Shown here piece by piece: positions 15,578 to 24,258 of a stretch of 64,000 nt of DNA; within the stretch, counting starts at the first letter, position 1, and each line of letters opens with the position of its first letter. The position numbers and the translations under genes were made by a program. The notes under the pieces are model-generated. The model did no database searches. It saw only the letters and a list, made by a program, of their open reading frames with translations, and was not told the DNA's origin. The DNA comes from Sphingopyxis macrogoltabida (GTDB lineage: Bacteria > Pseudomonadota > Alphaproteobacteria > Sphingomonadales > Sphingomonadaceae), in contig QFPJ01000013.1 in NCBI GenBank assembly GCA_003241685.1, positions 1 through 64,000 on the forward strand, given 5' to 3'.

Positions 15578-16987
15578 ATGAACCGCAAACTGCTGATGAA
15601 ACTGGCCGTTTCGGGCTTCGTTCTCGGCGTCACGACGACGGGTTGCACGAGCATGGGCTCAACCGCAGCCGCGCCGTCGGGCGCAGCGGGCAAGCCCGTC
15701 GGCGCGGCCAAGTCGGCCGACGGTGCTCGCGCGGCACTGGAGGCGGGGAAGGCCAGCCGGGCCGTCACGCTCGCCGAGGCGGCGGTTGCGGCGAGCCCGC
15801 GCGATGCCGGGTATCGGGCGCTGCTGGGGCAGGCCTATCTCAACGACGGACGCTTCGTTTCGGCGACCGGCGCGCTGCAGGAAGCGATGGAGCTGGGCGC
15901 CGTCGACGGCAACACCGTCATCGCGCTCGCGCTCGCACAGATTGCGCGCGGCCAGGCCGCCGACGCGGTCAAGCTGCTCCATGACAATCGCGACAAGGTT
16001 CCCGCGTCCGACATCGGCCTCGCGCTGGCGCTCGCCGGCGACAGCGAATCAGCGATCTATGTGCTGACCGAGGCTGCGCGCGCACCGGGGGCCGATGCCC
16101 GCACCCGCCAGAACCTGGCGCTGGCGATGGCACTGTCGGGCCGCTGGGCGCAGGCGCGCATCTTCGCATCGCAGGATCTGACCCCGGACAAGGTCGGCGC
16201 GCGCATGGCCGAATGGTCGAAACTGGCCGAACAGCAGGACAGCGGTGTACGCGTCGCGAGCCTGATCGGCACGCAGCCGCGCGTCGATGCGGGCATGCCG
16301 GTGCAGCTTGCGCTCGCCAATTTCCCGGACGAAACCCAACTGGCTGCTGTCGACGCGCCGGTTGAGATGGCCAGCGCCGATCCGGCGCCGGTTGAAGACT
16401 ATGCGCCGACGCCCGTTGCGGCGCCCGTTCTGGCCGACGCCGGAGGCGCGATCCGCACGGTCGAACTGCCGATGCCCGAACGCACCGCCGATGGCGTCGT
16501 GCCGGTGACTGAACTGCCGCAGCCGCAGCCCGCCGAAGTCATCACGGCCGATGCCGCGCCCTATCGCCACGCGCCGCGCGTGGCCGGCGGCGCAGCAGAA
16601 ACCGTCCGTCCGGCCCAAAAGCAGGCGCTCGACATGGCGACGCGCCTGGTGCCGAAAGCGATGGGCTTCGACGCACAGAAGCCGTCGGGTTGGGCCGTTC
16701 AATTGGGTGCCTATGACAGCCTGGGCATCGCCAAGGAAAAATGGGGCGTGCTGAAACGCGGCAACACCGTGCTCGCCAATTTTCCGGCATCCAGCCATGC
16801 CGCAACGGTCAAGGGCCGCACCTTCTATCGCCTGACGGTCAACGGCCTGGCGAGCCGCGCCGACGCGAACAATCTCTGCCAGCAGCTCAAGGCGCAGGGG
16901 CAGCGCTGCTTCATCCGCGCGATGGGCGGCGATGAAAGCATCCAGTGGGCCGCAAAGGCCAGTGCCGTGCGCCTCGCCTCGCGCTGA
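15578..16987 (+). CDS. TPR lipoprotein with C-terminal SPOR domain
   Basis: 469 residues. The signal ends in TTGC, a lipobox with Cys near 23. Residues about 45-210 carry TPR-type repeats (AVTLAEAAVAASPRDAGYRA, AYLNDGRFVSATGALQEAME). A long variable linker leads to the SPOR domain (GWAVQLGAYDSLGIAKEKW ... GRTFYRLTVNGLASRADAN, LCQQLKAQGQRCFI). Predicted outer-membrane or inner-membrane lipoprotein engaging septal peptidoglycan. It follows the RHH-like gene by 35 bases and ends at a terminator, closing the cluster. Domain layout mirrors the divergent gene at 12527-13882. Confidence 0.85.
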   Translation: MNRKLLMKLAVSGFVLGVTTTGCTSMGSTAAAPSGAAGKPVGAAKSADGARAALEAGKASRAVTLAEAAVAASPRDAGYRALLGQAYLNDGRFVSATGALQEAMELGAVDGNTVIALALAQIARGQAADAVKLLHDNRDKVPASDIGLALALAGDSESAIYVLTEAARAPGADARTRQNLALAMALSGRWAQARIFASQDLTPDKVGARMAEWSKLAEQQDSGVRVASLIGTQPRVDAGMPVQLALANFPDETQLAAVDAPVEMASADPAPVEDYAPTPVAAPVLADAGGAIRTVELPMPERTADGVVPVTELPQPQPAEVITADAAPYRHAPRVAGGAAETVRPAQKQALDMATRLVPKAMGFDAQKPSGWAVQLGAYDSLGIAKEKWGVLKRGNTVLANFPASSHAATVKGRTFYRLTVNGLASRADANNLCQQLKAQGQRCFIRAMGGDESIQWAAKASAVRLASR

Positions 16988-17033
16988 TCGATCCGTTTTT
17001 GGAGAGGCCTCGCCCGGCCGGGTGAGCGACAGG

Positions 17034-17065
17034 AGAGGCGCGGCCGACAGGGCGGCGCCTCTTTT
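17034..17065 (+). terminator. Rho-independent terminator after TPR/SPOR gene
   Basis: AGAGGCGC (17034-17041) pairs with GCGCCTCT (17055-17062), followed by TTT. It lies 47 bases past the stop of the TPR/SPOR gene and closes the ParA transcript. Confidence 0.7.
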
Positions 17066-17118
17066 GCCGGGCGGGAAACAGACTGGACCAGCGACGCCCC
17101 GCGGTTCATGGTGGGACG

Positions 17119-17682
17119 ATGGACACCGCGCCACCTTGGTTCACCGGCCAGCTTCTGCTGGCCCTACCCGGAATCGGCGACCCGCGTTTCGACCGTTCGG
17201 TGATCGCGATGATCAGCCACGACGAAGAAGGTGCGATGGGCATCGGCGTTGCCGACCCGATCGACGGCATGACCGTCGGTGCCGTGCTGGACCAGCTTGA
17301 AATCGATCATGACGGTTCGCTCGATCAGCCCGTTTTTCTGGGCGGTCCGGTCGAGCCGTCGCGCGGATTCGTGATCCATAGCCGCGATTGGGGCGGCGAG
17401 GGGGCGGTACAGGTTGCGGACCGCTGGATGGTGTCGAGTTCGCACGACATATTGCGCGCGATCGCCGATGGACGCGGTCCGGCGAACTGGCTGATCGCGC
17501 TCGGCTATGCCGGCTGGTCGCCCGGGCAACTGGAAGGCGAAATGGTGCACCACGGCTGGCACGTCACGCCGGGCAGCGACACGCTGTTGTTCGAAACGCC
17601 GCCCGCCGCGCGGTGGCAGGCGGCCTTTGCCGAGGCCGGCATCGACGCGCGCCTGCTCACCACCGAGGGCGGCGAGGCCTGA
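17119..17682 (+). CDS. YqgE/AlgH family protein (UPF0301)
   Basis: 187 residues. Typical family blocks: WFTGQLLLALPGIGDPRF at the N-terminus, ISHDEEGAMGIGVADP, VFLGGPVEPSRGFVIH and GYAGWSPGQLEGEM. The biochemical role is not established; some homologues affect alginate or general transcription. The gene stands alone on the plus strand, just downstream of a terminator, facing the small minus-strand gene that follows. Confidence 0.9.
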   Translation: MDTAPPWFTGQLLLALPGIGDPRFDRSVIAMISHDEEGAMGIGVADPIDGMTVGAVLDQLEIDHDGSLDQPVFLGGPVEPSRGFVIHSRDWGGEGAVQVADRWMVSSSHDILRAIADGRGPANWLIALGYAGWSPGQLEGEMVHHGWHVTPGSDTLLFETPPAARWQAAFAEAGIDARLLTTEGGEA

Positions 17683-17719
17683 CCGCCGAACGTCGCGGCG
17701 TCGGTCGAGAAAACCCGTA

Positions 17720-18121
17720 TCAACGGGCGAGCGCGATCCGTTCGCCGCCACCGTTCAGATTGGCGCGCGCGGAGCGGGCGGCCCAGCGCGAATCGACGTA
17801 GCGTCCGTCGGCCAGTTCCACATCATAGCGGATCGGGCTGGTCGCCGCGGCGTCATAAGCGGCCGCGGCGTCCGCGACACGGCCCAGGCGGGCATAAGCG
17901 GTGCCGAGGTTGATCAGCCGCGACGGGTCGCGGGCGTCGAGCGTCGTTTCGCCGGTCAGCTTGACGATTGCCGCGCGATTTTCGCCGACCTTCAGTTCGG
18001 TGAAGGCCACCGGAAGGACGACACCCGAATCGACCTGAGGTGCGGTCACGACAACGATCGACTGAGCCGCGGCGGGTGTGCTCATAATCAGAGCGATCAG
18101 TGGCAGGACTATTTTTTTCAT
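17720..18121 (-). CDS. Small secreted protein with a TPR-like helix pair
   Basis: 133 residues. MKKIVLPLIALIMSTPAAAQ is a signal peptide. The mature part contains DPSRLINLGTAYARLGRVAD and AAAAYDAA, which look like one TPR repeat, then SRWAARSARANL. Function unknown; such proteins are often periplasmic. ATG 18121 has GGGGAG upstream and is preferred over a longer reading. It diverges from ahcY. Confidence 0.65.
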   Translation of the reverse strand: MKKIVLPLIALIMSTPAAAQSIVVVTAPQVDSGVVLPVAFTELKVGENRAAIVKLTGETTLDARDPSRLINLGTAYARLGRVADAAAAYDAAATSPIRYDVELADGRYVDSRWAARSARANLNGGGERIALAR

Positions 18122-18525
18122 CGCGATAACTCCCCGAAAACTTGAGACGATTTTCTGTCCGCTGCCTGGAAAAGTCAATATTTCAGCCCTGATGTAACAT
18201 GCATGTCACATAAGCGGACTATGCTACCCGCATGGCGCATTATAAGCGCATTTTTTCATAGCGTTGGCGCGGGCCGGGCGATGTCATATTTATGTGCGCG
18301 CGATTGTCACAATTGCCGTGGCGAAAAATTTATTTTGGCGGGCCGGTCTTTTCGGGGCGGCGAGGCGTGCCCGGGCCGCGATCATCGGCGGGCTCTTGCT
18401 TGCGGATATAAAGAAAAGTTTATATTTGATCGGACGCGCGCATTGGGCTAGGGCGCGCAACATAATTACACATGCTTTCGGGGCCGCTCGCCTGCGGCCG
18501 ACCTTGCCTGACAGGAGATCTATCC
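18122..18525. other. Divergent intergenic region upstream of ahcY
   Basis: 404 bases with no supportable gene. It is richer in A/T than its surroundings (runs near 18110-18120, 18250-18260, 18325-18335, 18410-18430) and should hold promoters for both flanking genes. A hairpin GGCCGC/GCGGCC at 18482-18499 lies just before the ahcY ribosome site. I do not recognise a SAH or SAM riboswitch consensus in it. Confidence 0.5.
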
Positions 18526-19941
18526 GTGGCCACTCTCGCCGCCGACACCCGCGATTTTGTTGTTGCCGACATCGACCTTGCCGATTTCGGCCGCAAGGAA
18601 ATCAACATCGCCGAAACCGAAATGCCCGGCCTGATGGCGCTGCGCGCCGAATATGGCGCCGCGCAGCCGCTGAAGGGCGCGCGCATCACCGGTTCGCTGC
18701 ACATGACGATCCAGACCGCGGTGCTGATCGAGACGCTGACCGCGCTGGGCGCCGAAGTCCGCTGGGCCACCTGCAACATCTTCTCGACGCAGGACCATGC
18801 CGCCGCCGCGATCGCCGCGACGGGCGTTCCTGTGTTCGCGGTGAAGGGCGAGAGCCTGGCCGATTACTGGGATTATGTCGGCCGCATCTTCGACTGGGGC
18901 GTCGCAGACGGCACGACCTGCAACCTGATCCTCGACGATGGCGGCGACGCCACGATGTTCGCGCTGTGGGGCGCGAAGCTGGAAGCCGGCGAGACGATGC
19001 CGGCGCCCGAGAATGAAGAAGAGATCGAGATGCAGCGCGCGCTGAAGGCGTTCGTTGCCGCCAACCCCGGTTATCTGACCAAGACCGTCAAGGCGATCAA
19101 GGGCGTTTCGGAAGAAACCACGACCGGCGTCCACCGACTGTACCACATCGCCAAGAAGGGCGAACTGCCCTTCCCCGCGATCAACGTCAACGACAGCGTT
19201 ACCAAGTCGAAGTTCGACAACCTCTACGGCTGCAAGGAATCGCTGGTCGACGCGATCCGCCGTGGCACCGACGTGATGCTGGCCGGCAAGGTCGCGACCG
19301 TCGCCGGCTTCGGCGACGTCGGCAAGGGCAGCGCCCAGTCCCTCCGCAACGGCGGCGCGCGCGTGCTGGTCACCGAAATCGACCCGATCTGCGCGCTGCA
19401 GGCGGCGATGGAAGGTTTCGAGGTGGTGTCGATGGATGAAGCCGTCCAGCGCTCGGACATCTTCGTTACCGCGACCGGCAACGCCGATGTCATCACCGCC
19501 GAACATATGGCGGCGATGAAGAATATGGCGATCGTCTGCAACATCGGCCACTTCGACAGCGAGATCCAGATCGCGGCGCTCGCCAATTACAAGTGGACCG
19601 AAGTCAAGCCGCAGGTCGACCTGGTCGAATTCCCTGATGGCAAGCAGATCATCATCCTGTCGAAAGGTCGACTCGTGAACCTCGGCAATGCGACCGGCCA
19701 CCCGTCGTTCGTGATGTCGGCGAGCTTTACCAACCAGACTTTGGCGCAGATCGAGCTGTGGACGCGCAGCGAGCAGTATAACAACGACGTCTATGTCCTG
19801 CCCAAGCACCTCGACGAGAAGGTTGCGGCGCTGCACCTCGAAAAGCTGGGCGTGAAGCTGTCGACGCTGACGCAGAAGCAGGCCGATTACATCGGCGTGC
19901 CGGTTGAGGGGCCATTCAAGCCCGATCATTATCGGTATTGA
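18526..19941 (+). CDS. ahcY: S-adenosylhomocysteine hydrolase
   Basis: 471 residues, the length usual for proteobacterial AhcY with its internal insertion. It hydrolyses S-adenosylhomocysteine to adenosine and homocysteine, recycling the methylation product. Blocks seen: ARITGSLHMTIQTAVLIETL, NIFSTQDHAAAAIA, the NAD-binding GFGDVGKGSAQSLR, and NIGHFDSEI; it ends PFKPDHYRY as typical. GTG 18526 with AGGAG 8 bases upstream is the start. Confidence 0.97.
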   Translation: MATLAADTRDFVVADIDLADFGRKEINIAETEMPGLMALRAEYGAAQPLKGARITGSLHMTIQTAVLIETLTALGAEVRWATCNIFSTQDHAAAAIAATGVPVFAVKGESLADYWDYVGRIFDWGVADGTTCNLILDDGGDATMFALWGAKLEAGETMPAPENEEEIEMQRALKAFVAANPGYLTKTVKAIKGVSEETTTGVHRLYHIAKKGELPFPAINVNDSVTKSKFDNLYGCKESLVDAIRRGTDVMLAGKVATVAGFGDVGKGSAQSLRNGGARVLVTEIDPICALQAAMEGFEVVSMDEAVQRSDIFVTATGNADVITAEHMAAMKNMAIVCNIGHFDSEIQIAALANYKWTEVKPQVDLVEFPDGKQIIILSKGRLVNLGNATGHPSFVMSASFTNQTLAQIELWTRSEQYNNDVYVLPKHLDEKVAALHLEKLGVKLSTLTQKQADYIGVPVEGPFKPDHYRY

Positions 19942-19944
19942 TTT

Positions 19945-20043
19945 CTTCGCCTGACGGCGAAGGCGGCCCTGGCCCGCGCCCGCTCCCGGCACCCCACAGG
20001 CTGTTATCGTCGGGGAGGCCTGGAGCGGAAGCGGGCCGGGGCC
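19945..20043. repeat. Hairpin and long inverted repeat after ahcY
   Basis: CTTCGCC-TGAC-GGCGAAG (19945-19962) starts 4 bases after the ahcY stop and may help end its transcript, though no T-run follows. Next, 22-base arms at 19965-19986 and 20022-20043 pair with 3 mismatches (GGCCCTGGCCCGCGCCCGCT against its near complement). Nothing coding is seen up to 20210. Confidence 0.5.
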
Positions 20044-20210
20044 ACCATGTTTCCATATGGTGGAAACGACCGAAAACTGTGGACGGCGCGCCCATCGGAA
20101 GGTGGGACGCGCCGTTTCGCCATGACATGCGATTGAAACATGACTCCATCGCCTTTAGGGCAGGCGATCATGCGCGCGAGACGGCCGAACATGCGGGGAT
20201 TTGAGAGGGG

Positions 20211-22574
20211 ATGAGTGACGCGCTCTCCCCCGGGCTGGTGTTCGCGCTGGGCCTGTTCGCCGCGCTGTGGCTGCTCGCCGGTCTGTGGGCGGTCGGACGC
20301 GGTATCGCGATGCAGCGCCGGTCGGCCTTCGTCGCCGGTCAGACCGATCGGCTGGCGGCACTGCTCGACGCCTCGCCCCATATGCCCGTCACCGTGCGCA
20401 GCGACTGGCGGATCGAGGCGGGCGAGCGGCTGGGGCGCTGGCTGGGACTGGAAAGCGGACCGCGCGATTTCGACGAATTGCGCGGCCTCGACGCTGGGCT
20501 GGAGGGCGCTAGCCACGAGGCGCTGCGCCAGGCAATCATCGGCGCACAGCGCGGCGCAAAGCCCTTTTCGATGACGCTGCGGCCGGTCGGCGGCAATCGC
20601 ACCATCGTCGTCCACGGCGCGTCGGCGCCGCCCGCCGTTGGTGGATCGGGCAGTGTGCTGTTGTGGTTGAGCGATGCGACCGACGCGCAGCACATGCTGG
20701 CGCAGATGCGCACCGAACGCGACGAGGCGATGGGGGCGTTCGAGGCGTTGTCGGGACTGATCGAAGCAGCACCCTTTCCGATGTGGTTCCGCGACACGAC
20801 GCTGAACCTCGCGCTCGTCAACCGCGCCTATGTCCGTGCGGTCGAGGCGGCGGACGCCGATGCGGTCATCGCGGATGGGCTTGAACTGTGCGAACCCGTC
20901 GCCGGGGTCAGCGCGGCGGATGCGGCCGAACAGGCGATGGAGGCGGGCAGTGCACAGCAGCGCACCGTGCCGGTGACCATCGAGGGCGAGCGCCGGATCA
21001 TGCGCGTCGCCGATGTGCCACTGGTTCCGGAGGGCCGGCGTGCGATCGGCGTCGCGGGCTATGCGATCGACATTCAGGAATTGGAGAGCGAGCGGGGCGC
21101 GCATCGCCGCTTTGTCGAGACGCAGCGCGAACTGCTCGACCGGCTGTCGGCGGCGGTGGCGCAATTCGGGTCCGATCAAGCGCTCGTGTTCGCGAATCAG
21201 CCGTTTCGGCGGTTGTTTGGTCTTGACGCCGACGATGTGACCGAGGCGCGGCCGTTTGCCCGGCTGCTCGACGCGTGGCGGGAGGGGGGGCGCACGCCCG
21301 AAGTGCGCGACTATCCCGAATGGCGGCAGGCGCATGTCGACTGGTTCGCCCGCGCCGACGCCAGCGAGGAGGACTGGCTGCTGCGCGACGGCACGCATCT
21401 GCGCGTCGTCGCCCAGCCGACGCCCGACGGCGGGCTGTTGCTGATCGCCGAAGACCGCACCGAACAGGTGCAGCTGGCGGGCGCGCGCGATACGCTGCTG
21501 CGCGTGCGCACCGCGACCTTCGACAATCTGTTCGAGGCGATCGCGGTGTTCGCGCCCGACGGGCGGCTGCATCTGTGGAACCAGCGGTTCCGCCGCCTGT
21601 GGGCGATCGACGAACCGGCGCTGGCCGCACACCCGCGCGTCGATGCGCTGATGGGCGGTCTGGCCGACCGGCTGGCCAAGCCCAACCAGATCAGCATCGT
21701 GCAGGAAGTGATCCGCGCCGCGACGCTGGAACGCACGCAGCGCGCGGGCGTGATCCGCTTTGCCGACGGCCGCCATTTCGATTTCGCCTCCATCCCGCTG
21801 CCCGACGGCAATGCGCTGCTGATCATGCTGGACGTCACCGCGAGCCGGAAGATGGAAGGGGCGCTGCGCGAGCGCAACGAGGCGCTGGAGGCGGCGGACA
21901 AGGTCAAGACCGCCTTTCTGTCGCGGATGAGCTATGAACTGCGCACGCCGCTGACGTCGATCGGCGGTTTCGGCGAAATGTTGCAGGCGGGCTACGCCGG
22001 CGATCTGCCGCCCGCCGCGCGAACCTATGTCGATGCGATCATGGATTCGGTCGCGGTGCTGGCGCGCCAGATCGACAATGTGCTCGACCTTGCCCAAGGC
22101 GAGGCGGGCACGCTGGCGGTCGAGCGGGCGCCGGTCGATCTGCGCGCGCTGCTGAACGCCGCGCTGACCGATGCTCGGCCGCTGGCCGACGGCGAACGGA
22201 TCGACCTGGCGGCGCAGGTCGCCGCCGATGTCGGCGTGATCGCGGGCGACGCACCGCGCCTGTCGCGGCTCGTCGCCGGGCTGCTGGACAATGCGATCCG
22301 CTTTACCGCAGCGGCCCGGCGCAGCGGCGGGCGCGTGCTGCTTCATGCCGAAGGCGACGCGCGGCATGTCGACATCATCGTGTCGGACAACGGCCCCGGA
22401 CTGCCCGACGCGGTGGTCGCGGTGACGCGCGGCGAACAGGCGGGAACCGCGACCGGCGGCATCGGCCTGGCGCTCGCGCGCCAGCTGGTCGCCGCCCACG
22501 GCGGGACGATGGAAGTGATGAGCGAAAAAGGGCAGGGGACGCTGGTGCGTATCCGCCTGCCGCGTGGGGCATAG
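20211..22574 (+). CDS. divL: DivL-type PAS sensor pseudokinase with Tyr in H-box
   Basis: 787 residues. One N-terminal transmembrane segment (about 8-28) is followed by several PAS-like regions (about 180-290, 300-420, 430-550) and a histidine-kinase core. The H-box reads SYELRTPL, with Tyr575 (TAT at 21933-21935) where His is phosphorylated in ordinary kinases. The ATP-binding lobe looks intact: LLDNAIRF, SDNGPGLPD, GGIGLALARQL. Caulobacter DivL has exactly this layout and a Tyr; it reads DivK phosphorylation state and controls CckA, hence CtrA. Orthology rests on the Tyr, the architecture and the tsaE neighbour. ATG 20211 follows GAGAGGGG. Confidence 0.88.
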   Translation: MSDALSPGLVFALGLFAALWLLAGLWAVGRGIAMQRRSAFVAGQTDRLAALLDASPHMPVTVRSDWRIEAGERLGRWLGLESGPRDFDELRGLDAGLEGASHEALRQAIIGAQRGAKPFSMTLRPVGGNRTIVVHGASAPPAVGGSGSVLLWLSDATDAQHMLAQMRTERDEAMGAFEALSGLIEAAPFPMWFRDTTLNLALVNRAYVRAVEAADADAVIADGLELCEPVAGVSAADAAEQAMEAGSAQQRTVPVTIEGERRIMRVADVPLVPEGRRAIGVAGYAIDIQELESERGAHRRFVETQRELLDRLSAAVAQFGSDQALVFANQPFRRLFGLDADDVTEARPFARLLDAWREGGRTPEVRDYPEWRQAHVDWFARADASEEDWLLRDGTHLRVVAQPTPDGGLLLIAEDRTEQVQLAGARDTLLRVRTATFDNLFEAIAVFAPDGRLHLWNQRFRRLWAIDEPALAAHPRVDALMGGLADRLAKPNQISIVQEVIRAATLERTQRAGVIRFADGRHFDFASIPLPDGNALLIMLDVTASRKMEGALRERNEALEAADKVKTAFLSRMSYELRTPLTSIGGFGEMLQAGYAGDLPPAARTYVDAIMDSVAVLARQIDNVLDLAQGEAGTLAVERAPVDLRALLNAALTDARPLADGERIDLAAQVAADVGVIAGDAPRLSRLVAGLLDNAIRFTAAARRSGGRVLLHAEGDARHVDIIVSDNGPGLPDAVVAVTRGEQAGTATGGIGLALARQLVAAHGGTMEVMSEKGQGTLVRIRLPRGA

Positions 22575-22624
22575 GGTGTCCTTGCCCCCGCTGGGGAGAG
22601 ATTCGCGCAGCGGCGTGGAGAAGA

Positions 22625-22785
22625 AGATGGAATTCACGCGAAGACGCGAAGACGCGAAGAAGGAGCGCGGGGCCGTCAGGCCCCCTGTCACTTCGAAAGG
22701 CTCGCCCGGACGCGGCGGAGCAGTCGGAAAGCCGCTTCGCGGTGACCGCCACATCTTCGCATCTTCGCGTCTTCGCGTGCACCGA
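22625..22785. repeat. ACGCGAAG-type inverted repeat element, copy 2
   Basis: ACGCGAAGACGCGAAGACGC begins near 22637 and is mirrored by TTCGCATCTTCGCGTCTTCG near 22752-22778. The interior is unlike copy 1 at 845-985. It separates divL from tsaE, the widest gap in this gene run. Confidence 0.6.
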
Positions 22786-22834
22786 GAATCTTTGCGATCT
22801 CCGCGCCTCCGCACAAATCCGTTGCCAAATCGCC

Positions 22835-23284
22835 ATGCAATCCCGTCATTTCTATAATCTTGACGACGCCGATCGGATCGGCGCCGCCATCGGCGCAGCG
22901 CTGCTGCCGGGCGACGTCGTGCTGCTGTCGGGCGATCTCGGCGCGGGCAAGACCACGCTGGCGCGCGCGATGCTGAAGGCGCGCGGGCTGGCGGGCGAGG
23001 CGCCCAGCCCGACTTTCGCGATCGTCCAGCCCTATGCGCCGCCCGAGGTCGACCTGCCCATCGCCCATGTCGACCTGTACCGGATCGAGGCGGCGGACGA
23101 ACTGATCGAACTGGGGCTCGACGACTATCTGTACGACGGCGTGCTGCTGATCGAATGGCCCGAACGGCTGGGCGGCGAAGGCTGGCCCGGCGCGCTGACG
23201 CTGACGATTTCGGGCACAGGCGACGCGCGCGTCTTGACAGCCGACGTGCCGACCGCTTGGGGGAGCCGATGGCCGCTCCGATGA
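22835..23284 (+). CDS. tsaE: tRNA t6A biosynthesis ATPase TsaE
   Basis: 149 residues. TsaE works with TsaB and TsaD to make N6-threonylcarbamoyladenosine at A37 of ANN-decoding tRNAs. The Walker A motif GDLGAGKTTLARAML, then PSPTFAIVQPY and HVDLYRIEAADELIELGLDD are diagnostic, with LIEWPERL near the end. ATG 22835 gives the normal length. The stop overlaps the next reading frame, so it is co-translated with amgK. Confidence 0.95.
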   Translation: MQSRHFYNLDDADRIGAAIGAALLPGDVVLLSGDLGAGKTTLARAMLKARGLAGEAPSPTFAIVQPYAPPEVDLPIAHVDLYRIEAADELIELGLDDYLYDGVLLIEWPERLGGEGWPGALTLTISGTGDARVLTADVPTAWGSRWPLR

Positions 23285-24258
23285 TTCCACCCGCCCATGC
23301 CCCGGCTTTCCTCGCCGCGCATGGCTGGGGCGAGGCGCAGATAACGCCGCTGGCCGGCGACGCCTCCTTCCGCCGCTATTTTCGCGTTCGCGACGGCGAC
23401 CGGCGCGCCGTTCTGATGGACGCGCCGCCGCCGCACGAGGACCCGCGTCCGTTCGTGGCGGTCGCCGAATATCTGTGCGCTCTGGGGCTCAACGCGCCGA
23501 CGATCCTGGCGCGCGATCTCGACCGGGGGTTGCTGCTGATCGAGGATTTCGGCGACGTCCGGCTGCGCGAAACGGTCGATGAGCGGCCGGGCACGGAAAG
23601 CGGCTATTATGCCGGCGTGACCGACCTGCTCGTCCACCTCCATGCCCGGCCGGCGATGGACGGATTGCCGGTGCACGGCATCGCGCAGTGGCTGGACGAG
23701 GTGATGCTGTTCACCGACTGGTATTGCCCCGCGCTCGATCTGGATGTCGATCGCGACGCGTTTCGCGCGGCGTGGCAGGCGGTGTTGGCGCCGGTCGAGC
23801 AGGACGGCCTGCCGCGCGTCACCGTGCTGCGCGATTTTCATGCGGAAAACATCATGCTGGTCGGCGGCCGGGACGGGCTGGCGCATTACGGCCTGCTCGA
23901 TTTCCAGGACGCGCTGGTCGGTCATCCGGCCTATGACCTGGCCTCGGTCCTGGAGGATGCGCGGCGCGACGTGACGCCCGCCGTGGAGGCCGCGATGCTG
24001 GACCGCTATATCGCCGCGACGGGACGCGACGACCGCTTCCGCGCCGCCTATTGGGCGCTTGCGGCACAGCGCAACACGCGCATCCTGGGCGTCTTCGTCC
24101 GCCTGTGGAAGCGCGACGGCAAGGCGGGATACCGCAAGTTCCAGCCGCGCATGTGGGGGCTGCTGGAACGCGATCTGGCGCATCCGGCGCTCGCCCCCCT
24201 GAAGGCCTGGTTCGATGCCTATGTTCCGGCGGACAAGCGGGCGGAGGCCTGGGCATGA
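23269..24258 (+). CDS. amgK: Anomeric MurNAc/GlcNAc kinase AmgK
   Basis: 329 residues of the aminoglycoside-phosphotransferase fold. Motifs: DASFRRYFRV near the N-terminus, catalytic DFHAENIML, and the metal site LLDFQDALVGHPAYDLASVL. Neighbouring murU identifies it as AmgK, which phosphorylates recycled MurNAc at C1 in the fosfomycin-bypass route of peptidoglycan recycling; without murU it would just be a phosphotransferase. ATG 23269 (GGGAG 3 bases upstream) is chosen; ATG 23281, overlapping the tsaE stop as ATGA, is also plausible. Confidence 0.85.
   Translation: MAAPMIPPAHAPAFLAAHGWGEAQITPLAGDASFRRYFRVRDGDRRAVLMDAPPPHEDPRPFVAVAEYLCALGLNAPTILARDLDRGLLLIEDFGDVRLRETVDERPGTESGYYAGVTDLLVHLHARPAMDGLPVHGIAQWLDEVMLFTDWYCPALDLDVDRDAFRAAWQAVLAPVEQDGLPRVTVLRDFHAENIMLVGGRDGLAHYGLLDFQDALVGHPAYDLASVLEDARRDVTPAVEAAMLDRYIAATGRDDRFRAAYWALAAQRNTRILGVFVRLWKRDGKAGYRKFQPRMWGLLERDLAHPALAPLKAWFDAYVPADKRAEAWA

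Noticed and set aside
18203..18451. An 82-codon frame upstream of ahcY
   Set aside because: No ribosome site, cysteine/arginine-rich random look, lies in the promoter region.
18450..18525. Possible SAH or SAM riboswitch in the ahcY leader
   Set aside because: Only one short GC hairpin seen; the conserved core of known SAH/SAM aptamers is not recognisable.
20004..22814. A 936-codon open frame on the minus strand opposite divL
   Set aside because: It is the GC-rich antisense shadow of divL, Arg/His/Gln-heavy with no motifs, and divL itself has clear domains.
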